12,271 nucleotides of DNA from JAAYZK01 sp964535025 (lineage in GTDB: Bacteria; Planctomycetota; Phycisphaerae; SM23-33; FEN-1343), in the NCBI GenBank assembly GCA_964535025.1, contig CAZHRW010000090.1:1-12271 (forward strand), written 5' to 3'. A program made the translations under genes and the position numbers. Numbering within the stretch: position 1 is the stretch's first letter; each line of letters begins with the position of its first letter. Below the pieces are notes generated by a model, which was not told the origin of the DNA, did no database searches, and saw nothing but the letters and a program-made list of their open reading frames with translations. Below, piece by piece: positions 6,414 through 12,271 of this stretch.

Positions 6414-6504
6414 CTCCGCTTGGGGAAACTGCGGAGAGGCAAGCCGGCCCAACGGCCGGTTCTATTGTGAGGGCAGGGCGAGAAATCGCTCATTCTTACC
6501 TGCC
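6414..6504 (+). ncRNA. Candidate structured 5' leader RNA (copy 2)
   Basis: Hairpin A: CTCCGC 6414-6419, loop TTGGGGAAACT, GCGGAG 6431-6436. An extra GCCGGCC/GGCCGGT hairpin follows (6443-6460). Hairpin B: GGCAGG 6472-6477 with CCTGCC 6499-6504, inner stem GCGA/TCGC capped by a GAAA tetraloop, and nine unpaired bases (6490-6498) on the 3' side only. It matches copy 1 at 2264-2334 in order, in loop sequence TGGGG, and in the run GCAGG-GCG-CGC-TCA-CCTGC. One pair in hairpin A changes T-A to C-G between copies. A GGCCC/GGGCC hairpin with a TTT end follows at 6507-6526 and could act as an attenuator. Confidence 0.4.
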
Positions 6505-6597
6505 TTGGCCCCCCCTGGGCCGGGTTTCCAAAGACGATCACAGAGACCTCGCGCGGCATTCGTCGGCGGAAGGTCTTTCGGAAACAGGTGAGGAAGC

Positions 6598-7239
6598 ATG
6601 AGCATGAGGGCGAAAAAGACACTACTCCCGGCGGTTGTTCTGTTACTGGTGGCCGGCCTGCCCGCGGCGGCATCGGCGGCGATCGTCCAGATTCAAGTCG
6701 GCGGGGTCGATCTGGTCTACGACGGCAGCTATGTCACCGATGCCAGCCTGAGCCAGCCCGATCCGCTGAGCAACGCCACGTTCATCGTCGACAGCACGAT
6801 CGTGGGGGCGATCACCTCGGGCGTCACGATGGACCTGTCCATCCCCGACGTGTACAACATCCCAGTCAGCGGCGGGCAGGTGATCAGCGCGGCCAATGGC
6901 ACGCTGAATCTGGACCTGGGCGGCACGGAGTTTCTGAATCTGACGCTGGATGCGGCCATGATCAGCTATATCCCGCTGACATCGACCGTCCAGTTCGTCT
7001 TTGCCGGCTCGACCGCCGGGATTGACGGCCAGCAGCTGCCCTACGGCCTGGCCCTTGGCGAACCGGTTAGCGTCTCGTTTTCCACGCAGGTCAGCCAGCA
7101 GAGCAGCTAGGACCAGGTCTACGTCTCGTCGTTCGCCTCGGCGGGTACCGGTGAAATCCAAGGGATTCCCGAGCCCGGCACGCTGTCCCTGCTGGCGGTG
7201 GGCACGCTGGCGTTGATCCGCCGGCGTCGGACGGCGTAA
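6598..7239 (+). pseudogene. PEP-CTERM protein gene with an in-frame TAG before its sorting tail
   Basis: The protein begins with a signal peptide (LLPAVVLLLVAGLPAAASA) and has a beta-rich body with repeated V-x-L patterns. TAG at 7108-7110 stops it at codon 171, after QVSQQSS. The same frame then stays open for 42 more codons: DQVYVSSFASAGTGEIQG, then IPEPGTLSLLAVGTLALI with four arginines, ending in TAA at 7237-7239. So a complete PEP-CTERM tail is present but cut off. Start: 6604 may be truer than 6598, since GAGGA is 9 bases before 6604 and only 3 before 6598. If read to 7110 only, the product is a 170-aa secreted protein without anchor. No function is recognised. Confidence 0.8.
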
Positions 7240-7467
7240 CGCTGTCCGCAGGCCGGAGCCACACGGCGGCGTTCGAGTTGACGACATAGAAGGCGCGGCT
7301 TTCGGCGTTGCCGACCCCGGGCCAGCACGGCCGGTCCGCCCTCGGCGCACGGTGCCGGTGTGCCAGCGTGATTCTGTCGCCTCGGGGCTGATCGTATGGA
7401 AAAGGGCTGCGTTCGGGGGGCCGGCGCCCCCGGCCAGACTCCGTCGTCCCTTCGCGACTGGAGGGCC
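7240..7467. other. Gap between convergent genes with a possible coding remnant
   Basis: No complete gene. On the minus strand, 7318-7229 reads GVGNAESRAFYVVNSNAAVW and onward with almost exclusively G or C third positions, as real genes here do. This may be the end of a lost protein. It runs into the 6598-7239 gene on the other strand and has no start of its own. Confidence 0.25.
7416..7431 (-). terminator. GC-rich hairpin after the fucosidase gene
   Basis: GGGGGC (7416-7421), loop CGGC, GCCCCC (7426-7431). Read on the minus strand it is followed after 13 bases by TTTT. Weak terminator candidate for the gene ending at 7468. Confidence 0.35.
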
Positions 7468-9225
7468 TTACGTCGGTGCCACTGATCCAACCCTCTTGTC
7501 CGGTTCCAGCCGCACGCCCGCCGGCGTGAATCCCTTGTACTTGCTGGTATCTATTCTGTCCGCCTTGAGCTGCACCGTCACGATTCCAGGTTCGGCCAGG
7601 ACGACGGTCCCGAGTCGGGAAGGGGCCTGGTGGCTGATGTTGACGGCCGGATCCTGGATCACGTCTTTGAACCCGGCCGTACCCTTCAGGACGGTCTTGC
7701 CGACGGTCACCCGAATGGCATGACGGTCCGCGTACCAGTAGGGACGGCTGCGGTCCAATAGGGATTTCACGATGACCGTATACACGCCCGGTTCCCGGAG
7801 CCGGAATGTCCAGGTCATCACCGGCCTGGGGGTGGTCCAAGCGTCCACGCTGCCGTCCGCGGCCACCGCCGTTTTTCCCGCGTGGGTCAGCCTGCCCATC
7901 ACGACCGGCAGTTCCACCGAGCCATCGGGCTGCTGCAGGATGCCCGGCACGAAGTCGGGCGCCCCCGTCAGGTCCAGCGCCAGGACTTCCACGAACCGGC
8001 CCGGCTTCTTCCGCGGCAGCGTGACCGTGACCAGGTGGTTGTCGGCAGTCTTTTCGTGGACCTGTTCGACGGCCAGGGTCTTCCCGGGCGCGCTGAGGAG
8101 GCAGGCCTTTTTCACCCGGTTGCGCAAGCCGACCAGGGTGAAGGTCTTTTTTCCCGGCCAGCGCAGCAGATGCACGAACAGGCGGTTTTTCTTCTGCGTG
8201 AGGCGCACGCCGTCCAGGTCGTAGGGCAATGGGCTGCCCCGGGTGCCGTAGATGGCCTCCTGGTTCACCCGGACCCACGCGCCGACGCTTTTCAGACGGG
8301 AAACGCTGGCCGCGGGAATGATCCCTTTCGCCGTGGGGCCGACATTGAGCAGGTAGTTGCTGCCGCGGGAGGCCGCCTCCACCAGGAGCTTGACCAGGTA
8401 CGACGACGGTTTCCAGTTGCGGTCATCCTTCTTGTACCCCCAGGTGTTGTTCAAGGTGGCCGGCGTCTCCACCAGCTTCGCCGACGCGGTAGTGGCGAAA
8501 CGGTTGTCGCCCAGGCTGCCGTAGTCGCCGTACCCGTTGCCGATGCGGGAATTCACCAGGCAGCCCGGCTGCAGGTCATGCACCAGCTCGTACAGCTCCT
8601 TGCTGTACTGCTTCTTCATGCTGCCCGGCGTATCGAACCAGACCAGGGCGATGGGCCCGTAGTTGGACAGCAGACAGCGCAGGTCCGGCTTGACGACGGT
8701 CTCGATATACGTTCGGTACTCGGCATCGGTGCCGTCATACCTGTCCCAGGCCTGGCCGGTTTCCCAGTGACCGGCCCCGCCAGGCGCGTGCCAGTCCTGG
8801 TTCTGGGAGTAATACAGCCCCAGCTTCAGCCCCTGTCGCCGGCACGCCCGGGCCAGTTCCTTCAGAGGATCGCGCTTGAACGGGGTCCGCTGCGTGATGT
8901 TGTAGGGATTGTGCGTGGAATCGAACATGCAGAATCCGTCATGGTGCTTGGTGGTGATCACCAGGTACTTCATGCCCGCGTCCTTGGCCAGCGTCACCCA
9001 GGCCGTCGCGTCGAACCTGACGGGATTGAACTTCTTGGCGAACGCTTCGTACTCCGGGATGGGGATCCGCAGGTTGCGCATGATCCATTCCCCGATGGCG
9101 TCCGTCTTCCTGCCGGCATACTCACCCGCCGGAACCGCGTAGAGCCCCCAGTGGATGAACAGCCCGAACCGGGCGTCCGCCAACCACTGCAGGTTCCGTG
9201 CCACCGCTTTGGGCATGCTCTTCAT
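7468..9225 (-). CDS. GH29 alpha-L-fucosidase
   Basis: A 585-aa glycoside hydrolase family 29 enzyme, releasing L-fucose from fucosylated glycans by a retaining mechanism. Family marks in order: WLADARFGLFIHWG (14-27), KHHDGF (93-98), LGLYYSQNQDWH (135-146), ALVWFD (193-198, Asp198 in the place of the catalytic nucleophile), VETPATLNNTWGY (252-264, Glu253 at the conserved Glu), and NYLLNVGPT (290-298). Residues after about 430 form a separate beta-rich module (MTWTFRLREPGVYTVIV and onward), probably carbohydrate-binding. The start at 9225 has AAGGAT 7 bases upstream. ATG 9252 lacks one, and an in-frame TGA lies four codons before it. No signal peptide results from any start. It is a single gene convergent with the 6598-7239 gene. 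Confidence 0.93.
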   Translation of the reverse strand: MKSMPKAVARNLQWLADARFGLFIHWGLYAVPAGEYAGRKTDAIGEWIMRNLRIPIPEYEAFAKKFNPVRFDATAWVTLAKDAGMKYLVITTKHHDGFCMFDSTHNPYNITQRTPFKRDPLKELARACRRQGLKLGLYYSQNQDWHAPGGAGHWETGQAWDRYDGTDAEYRTYIETVVKPDLRCLLSNYGPIALVWFDTPGSMKKQYSKELYELVHDLQPGCLVNSRIGNGYGDYGSLGDNRFATTASAKLVETPATLNNTWGYKKDDRNWKPSSYLVKLLVEAASRGSNYLLNVGPTAKGIIPAASVSRLKSVGAWVRVNQEAIYGTRGSPLPYDLDGVRLTQKKNRLFVHLLRWPGKKTFTLVGLRNRVKKACLLSAPGKTLAVEQVHEKTADNHLVTVTLPRKKPGRFVEVLALDLTGAPDFVPGILQQPDGSVELPVVMGRLTHAGKTAVAADGSVDAWTTPRPVMTWTFRLREPGVYTVIVKSLLDRSRPYWYADRHAIRVTVGKTVLKGTAGFKDVIQDPAVNISHQAPSRLGTVVLAEPGIVTVQLKADRIDTSKYKGFTPAGVRLEPDKRVGSVAPT

Positions 9226-9252
9226 CCGCGGAATCCTTGATCGTTGGGTCAT

Positions 9253-9689
9253 CGTGTACGCTCATTGCGATCCCCCGCGTCGCCCGGGCCGGCCCTTGCG
9301 GACAGGCAACACACGGGAGGACACGAAGGCTCTGCCGCACACCCGTGGGCACATGCCTCTTGGGGCCCATCTTACACACCTTTCGGGCCTTCGCACCTTC
9401 TTTCCTTCCCGGCGCCCCCACGCCCCGACGACAAGGCCGTCTCGCACCGGCACGGCGCCTGATGGGCAAGCGCCCTCATGGCGCGGCATGGTCGGCACAT
9501 CCGGAAGACCTCCCGAGGGCCGCCGGGACGGGTAAGTCGGACGGGACGACGGAGGTTGGCCGGTGGCGCCAGCCCCCGAACGCCCCGTCCCTTAAAGGAT
9601 GAGCCTCGAAGGGGCGACGGCAAGCACCCGCGGCGCGAGTCCCGACGCGGACGCGTCAGGTACCCCCCGGCTCACTTGCTAAGGAGCGA
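9253..9689. other. 437-base gap, no gene supported
   Basis: Between the fucosidase and the next minus-strand gene. Open frames here are Arg/Pro-rich shadows. A weak minus-strand -10-like TAAGAT occurs near 9368-9373 without a good -35. I see no clear terminator or repeat. Confidence 0.5.
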
Positions 9690-10370
9690 TCACGGGCAAG
9701 ACCGCCTCACAGCGGCGGCATCCGCGGCCGGGGTCACGGACGAGCCGCGCTTCCTGCGGCGCTTCGCGACCACAACTGCCCCGCCGGCAAGCAGCAGAAG
9801 AGCGCTTGCCGGTTCGGGTGTGACAACCGTCTTGAAGTTGGGGCCCAGGAAGCCGGCGTCCCAACCGGAGCCGAGCCCGCTGGTAATGAGCTTAAAGGGC
9901 CCGCCATAGGACTCCACGTTGGTTCCGAAGGTGATATTCGGATCCGTCGCGATGGACGACTGCGCGGCGACCTGCTCGCTGCTATTGAGGTACGCAATGG
10001 CGTAGTACTCGGTATTGTCGGCCAGAATGAACGGCTCGGACACCTCGGTGAAACGGAAGCCGCGGTCCAGGGGATCGGCTGAATATACGATCTCACTGCC
10101 AAGGCAAGTGCCATCGGCTTCAAAGAGGCCCACCTCTACGCCGTACGAGGCTAACCCGTTCCCCTCATAGTCGAATATGCCGAGATGCGTGACGTAGAGC
10201 TCCGCGTGGGTTGTGAAACTGAAGCCCACGTTCGAATTGCTGAAGTTGTTATGCCACCCGGGGGCCCCATCGAGCGTCAGCGCCATCACGGGTGCGGCAA
10301 GCGTGACACCTGTCGAACCGATGAGGCACAAGACCGCCGCCGCAACCTTCACCCATGTGTCGGTCTTCAT
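9690..10370 (-). CDS. PEP-CTERM sorting domain-containing protein with an extended basic tail
   Basis: A 226-aa exported protein. The signal peptide is VAAAVLCLIGSTGVTLAAPV (residues 8-27 region). The body, about residues 35-175, includes VGFSFTTHAELYVTHLGIF and ADNTEYYAIAYLNS, a beta-sandwich pattern resembling DUF4082-like domains; this is only a suggestion. The sorting signal is TPEPASALLLLAGGAVVVA followed by KRRRKR. Unusually, about 18 more residues follow the basic cluster, ending in Cys-Pro, whereas most such proteins stop within a few residues. AGGAG is 8 bases before the ATG at 10370. The promoter at 10589-10616 gives a leader of about 210 bases. Function unknown. Confidence 0.88.
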   Translation of the reverse strand: MKTDTWVKVAAAVLCLIGSTGVTLAAPVMALTLDGAPGWHNNFSNSNVGFSFTTHAELYVTHLGIFDYEGNGLASYGVEVGLFEADGTCLGSEIVYSADPLDRGFRFTEVSEPFILADNTEYYAIAYLNSSEQVAAQSSIATDPNITFGTNVESYGGPFKLITSGLGSGWDAGFLGPNFKTVVTPEPASALLLLAGGAVVVAKRRRKRGSSVTPAADAAAVRRSCP

Positions 10371-10458
10371 GTTCTTCTCTCCTTGTTAGCGCGGACAGAC
10401 GGGACGAGCGGTTCTTCCTCTCGTTCTACTGCGCGACGGCCTGGATTCGTCCATGGCC

Positions 10459-10476
10459 GCAGGCGCACACGCCTGC
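10459..10476 (-). other. Perfect 7-bp hairpin in the leader of the 9690-10370 gene
   Basis: GCAGGCG (10459-10465), loop of 4, CGCCTGC (10470-10476). It lies about 110 bases into the predicted minus-strand leader. On that strand it is preceded by ATTCTTACA, which resembles the ATTCTTAC of the 6414-6504 leader. There is no U tract, so it is more likely a leader structure than a terminator. Confidence 0.4.
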
Positions 10477-10588
10477 TGTAAGAATCACCCAACGTGCTTA
10501 AGGCTGGCGTTGAACCGAGAAGCATCCACTTCCCGACCGATGCATCATGCACGAAAGGGGAACCCTTCGGAGCTACATAGTTCATGAC

Positions 10589-10616
10589 ATTATACCCCGA
10601 ATACGTGTGCTGTCAA
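10589..10616 (-). promoter_or_regulatory. Full-consensus sigma70 promoter for the 9690-10370 gene
   Basis: On the minus strand: TTGACA (10616-10611), 16-base spacer, TATAAT (10594-10589). Both hexamers match consensus exactly. Transcription would start near 10582. Confidence 0.85.
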
Positions 10617-10728
10617 CACCCCGCTGGCGCTGGATCGGTGGTGGACATCCGACACAGCATCATTCATCTATGCGGAGGTGAGTTGGGCGAATGCGACGTG
10701 GCGCTCATGTGCACAGGAACGTACCTTT

Positions 10729-10765
10729 CCGTCCCTGTCGCCGCCGCGCCACATCTCGACTCTAC
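10729..10765 (-). repeat. 37-bp inverted repeat, left copy
   Basis: The reverse complement of 10729-10765 matches 12173-12209 at 35 of 37 positions; it begins GTAGAGTCGAGATGTGGCGC. Similarity may extend weakly past the outer end with one gap. The two copies bracket the PEP-CTERM gene 11297-12016. Confidence 0.9.
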
Positions 10766-10940
10766 CGGATAAGCGGGTGGTGCGGCACTGGCGCAACCAC
10801 GATTCACCCGTTAGGGCGCTACCCGCCTCCATCGCCTGCCGAGAGCGGGGCGTCAGCAAATTATCAAGTGTGTCCCCCGCCGGAAAGTCACTGTAAACAC
10901 AGAACTAGCATCGAGCCGGCAAGACAAACTCGCGCACGCC

Positions 10941-10971
10941 TTGGGGATGAGTCAGCCATCGGGCGTATACT
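10941..10971 (+). promoter_or_regulatory. Possible promoter for the 11297-12016 gene
   Basis: TTGGGG (10941-10946), 19-base spacer, TATACT (10966-10971) followed by GT. The spacer is longer than ideal. The same TTGG...TATACTGT pattern appears at 6361-6394. It implies a leader of about 320 bases. Confidence 0.4.
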
Positions 10972-11296
10972 GTCTGTGGTCGGCTCGTCGGACGGTCTCC
11001 CGACGGGAACACCGGGCTACGCGGGTTGAAATGGAGGGTCGCGACGGCGAACGGGGCCATCGACGGGACAAGTTGGAGCGGCGGGCAAACCTCGTGTCTG
11101 CCCTGGACTCTCACCCCAACCCGCCGGCGCCGGCCTCTCTGCAATCAGGTTGTCCTGCGAACCGTGCCTCCGACGCGGACGCCGTCCGATCGGGTTCGAG
11201 GAATCACTCCGCGTTACCTGCGACTTGCTGGATCGTTGTGTCGCTCCTGGCGTCGGCCGTGAGAGTGAACTTTCTTACATCTTGAGGAGAAGGACT

Positions 11297-12016
11297 ATGA
11301 AGGGATCGGTATCACTGGTGGCGATGGCTTGCTTGTGCGCCTGGGGGCTCCCGCCTGCCGCCCGAGCCAACATCGTCGAAACTTTCCCGTCCGACAACGC
11401 CACGTGGACGCTGACCACGGTCACAGACTTCAGCTCCATCGTCGATCTGCCCGCGGACTGGTCCGAGACCGGCGGCAATGCCGACGGTCATCTCACCGCC
11501 CCGGTAACCAGTGCCTCCGCAAGATCGTACGCCTTCGGCCTCGACCTCACCGTTTCCCAACGGTTCGGCGATATGACCGGCCTGTTGCTCACAACCGATT
11601 TCAAGACCACTGGAGAGGTCACGGGCCCGGCCCAGACGAAACTGGTCCGCTTCTACGTCGGCACGCACGTCACGGGTGGCAATAATTTCTTCGTCAGCAA
11701 TGATGCCTTCAGTTGGGATCCCAACAATCATGACCAGTGGACCACCCACCAGGTGCCCTTGGTCGCTTCCAACTTCCTCACCTGGCCGAATCTGAACGCC
11801 GGTACGCGTACCTTCGACGAAGTCATCGCCACTCCCGATGCAATCGGCCTGGTATTCGCGTCCGACATCGGCACCTTCACCTCCAGCTTGTTCCTCGGCT
11901 TCAACAGCACCACCGGTGCCCAACTCGCCATGGACAACTTCGGTGTCGTCCCCGAACCGACAACCTTGGCGATGCTCAGCCTCGGGCTTTGGGCGAGTGT
12001 CATGCGACGACGCTGA
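11297..12016 (+). CDS. PEP-CTERM sorting domain-containing secreted protein
   Basis: A 239-aa exported protein. It has a signal peptide (MKGSVSLVAMACLCAWGLPP, cleaved near Ala-Arg-Ala), a beta-rich body of about 190 residues with WSETGGNADGHL, FKTTGEV and LFLGFNSTTGAQLAMDNFGV, and the tail VPEPTTLAMLSLGLWASVM plus three arginines. The body resembles a jelly-roll carbohydrate-binding layout (DxNFG as final strand), but no named family can be assigned. The start at 11297 is set by GAGGAG about 7 bases upstream and the signal peptide; the frame is open further up but lacks these. It is monocistronic, with a long upstream gap, and is bracketed by the 37-bp inverted repeat. Confidence 0.9.
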   Translation: MKGSVSLVAMACLCAWGLPPAARANIVETFPSDNATWTLTTVTDFSSIVDLPADWSETGGNADGHLTAPVTSASARSYAFGLDLTVSQRFGDMTGLLLTTDFKTTGEVTGPAQTKLVRFYVGTHVTGGNNFFVSNDAFSWDPNNHDQWTTHQVPLVASNFLTWPNLNAGTRTFDEVIATPDAIGLVFASDIGTFTSSLFLGFNSTTGAQLAMDNFGVVPEPTTLAMLSLGLWASVMRRR

Positions 12017-12271
12017 ATGGGAATCCAACCCGAAGCGGCAGCGCGGCGACGGCGGCCCGAACGCCACTAACTTAGGCGAACTTCAGCAGGGCCAGACGGT
12101 ATCGCAGGGGTATGATCGGAGCACCGGCTGTAATAGGTGTTGCCGGTGGTTTTACTGGTGCAACGGGTTCGCGTAGAGTCGAGATGTGGCGCGGTGGCGA
12201 CAGGAACGGGGAGTGGCCGTTGACCGGCGGCTTTCGCCGTGTGTCGGTGCCTCAGTCCGTTCCATAACTCC
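12017..12271. other. Right-edge non-coding stretch
   Basis: No gene is supported. The first 40 bases contain AACCCGAAGCGGCAGCG, which in one frame reads NPKRQRGDGG, a peptide I recall from many spurious planctomycete ORFs and thus perhaps a dispersed repeat. The rest carries the right copy of the inverted repeat. No terminator for the gene ending at 12016 is obvious. Confidence 0.4.
12173..12209 (+). repeat. 37-bp inverted repeat, right copy
   Basis: Starts GTAGAGTCGAGATGTGGCGC and differs from the reverse complement of 10729-10765 at two positions, both transitions (C/T and G/A). Confidence 0.9.

Larger units (their letters stand above)
10617..11296. other. 680-base gap upstream of the last PEP-CTERM gene
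   Basis: No gene is supported; the open frames are Arg/Pro/Ser-rich and lack ribosome binding sites. It holds the left copy of a 37-bp inverted repeat (10729-10765), a probable promoter (10941-10971) and a small hairpin CGTCGG/CCGACG at 10986-11005 near the predicted transcript start. Confidence 0.5.

Noticed and set aside
6414..6504. Cyclic di-GMP (GEMM-I) riboswitch, suggested by GGCAAGCC and the GAAA tetraloop
   Set aside because: The required GCAAACC and GACGCAAAGCC elements and the three-way junction are absent, and copy 1 at 2264-2334 lacks even the partial match.
2455..7239. Genome-wide stop-codon recoding to explain the TGA and TAG
   Set aside because: Both TGA (897, 5645, 6336, 12016) and TAG (1047, 3069, 5097) serve as ordinary stops at natural protein ends in this window.
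11040..11130. GGCAAACC in the leader of the last PEP-CTERM gene as a riboswitch core
   Set aside because: No other consensus element of GEMM-I or another known class surrounds it.
11026..11262. Small plus-strand ORF of 78 codons in the leader of the last gene
   Set aside because: No ribosome binding site, Arg/Pro-rich composition and no coding bias; more likely untranslated leader.
10729..12209. Complete insertion sequence or transposon
   Set aside because: No transposase is encoded between the repeats and no target-site duplication is evident; only the inverted repeat is claimed.

Overview
This GC-rich window with very high third-position GC looks like a chromosomal piece of a planctomycete, most likely Phycisphaerae-like. 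The basis is the density of PEP-CTERM sorting signals (five genes), a secreted protein ending in paired dockerin/EF-hand repeats, arrays of Planctomycetes-style heptamer repeats, a GH29 alpha-L-fucosidase and paired YkgJ-type cysteine-cluster proteins. No rRNA, tRNA, CRISPR array, transposase or phage gene was seen.

Layout. 1-173 holds the end of an unrelated minus-strand helical protein. It abuts head to head a secreted dockerin protein (172-897) that has no signal peptide, which suggests a rearrangement or assembly join. Two terminator hairpins (932-1015) separate this gene from a convergent PEP-CTERM gene (1047-1964, minus). Back-to-back promoters (2111-2139 minus, 2221-2248 plus) then drive that gene and a plus-strand PEP-CTERM gene (2455-3069) broken by an in-frame TGA. 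Next come a convergent SGNH hydrolase (3125-3709, minus), a divergent MFS transporter (3901-5097) behind a possible 35-aa upstream ORF, and two YkgJ proteins (5202-5645, 5854-6336) separated by an inverted heptamer array. A fourth secreted gene (6598-7239) is split from its PEP-CTERM tail by an in-frame TAG. Then follow a GH29 fucosidase (7468-9225, minus), a PEP-CTERM gene with a long basic tail (9690-10370, minus) under a consensus promoter, and a last PEP-CTERM gene (11297-12016, plus) framed by 37-bp inverted repeats at 10729 and 12173.

How it works together. The PEP-CTERM genes are not in one operon. Each has its own sigma70-like promoter, a 140-320 nt leader and a good ribosome binding site, so they look like separately controlled surface proteins processed by an exosortase encoded elsewhere. 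The fucosidase and SGNH hydrolase fit a polysaccharide-degrading lifestyle. The most notable unexplained signal is a similar two-hairpin RNA architecture in the leaders at 2264-2334 and 6414-6504. These sit upstream of exactly the two PEP-CTERM genes that carry an in-frame stop codon.
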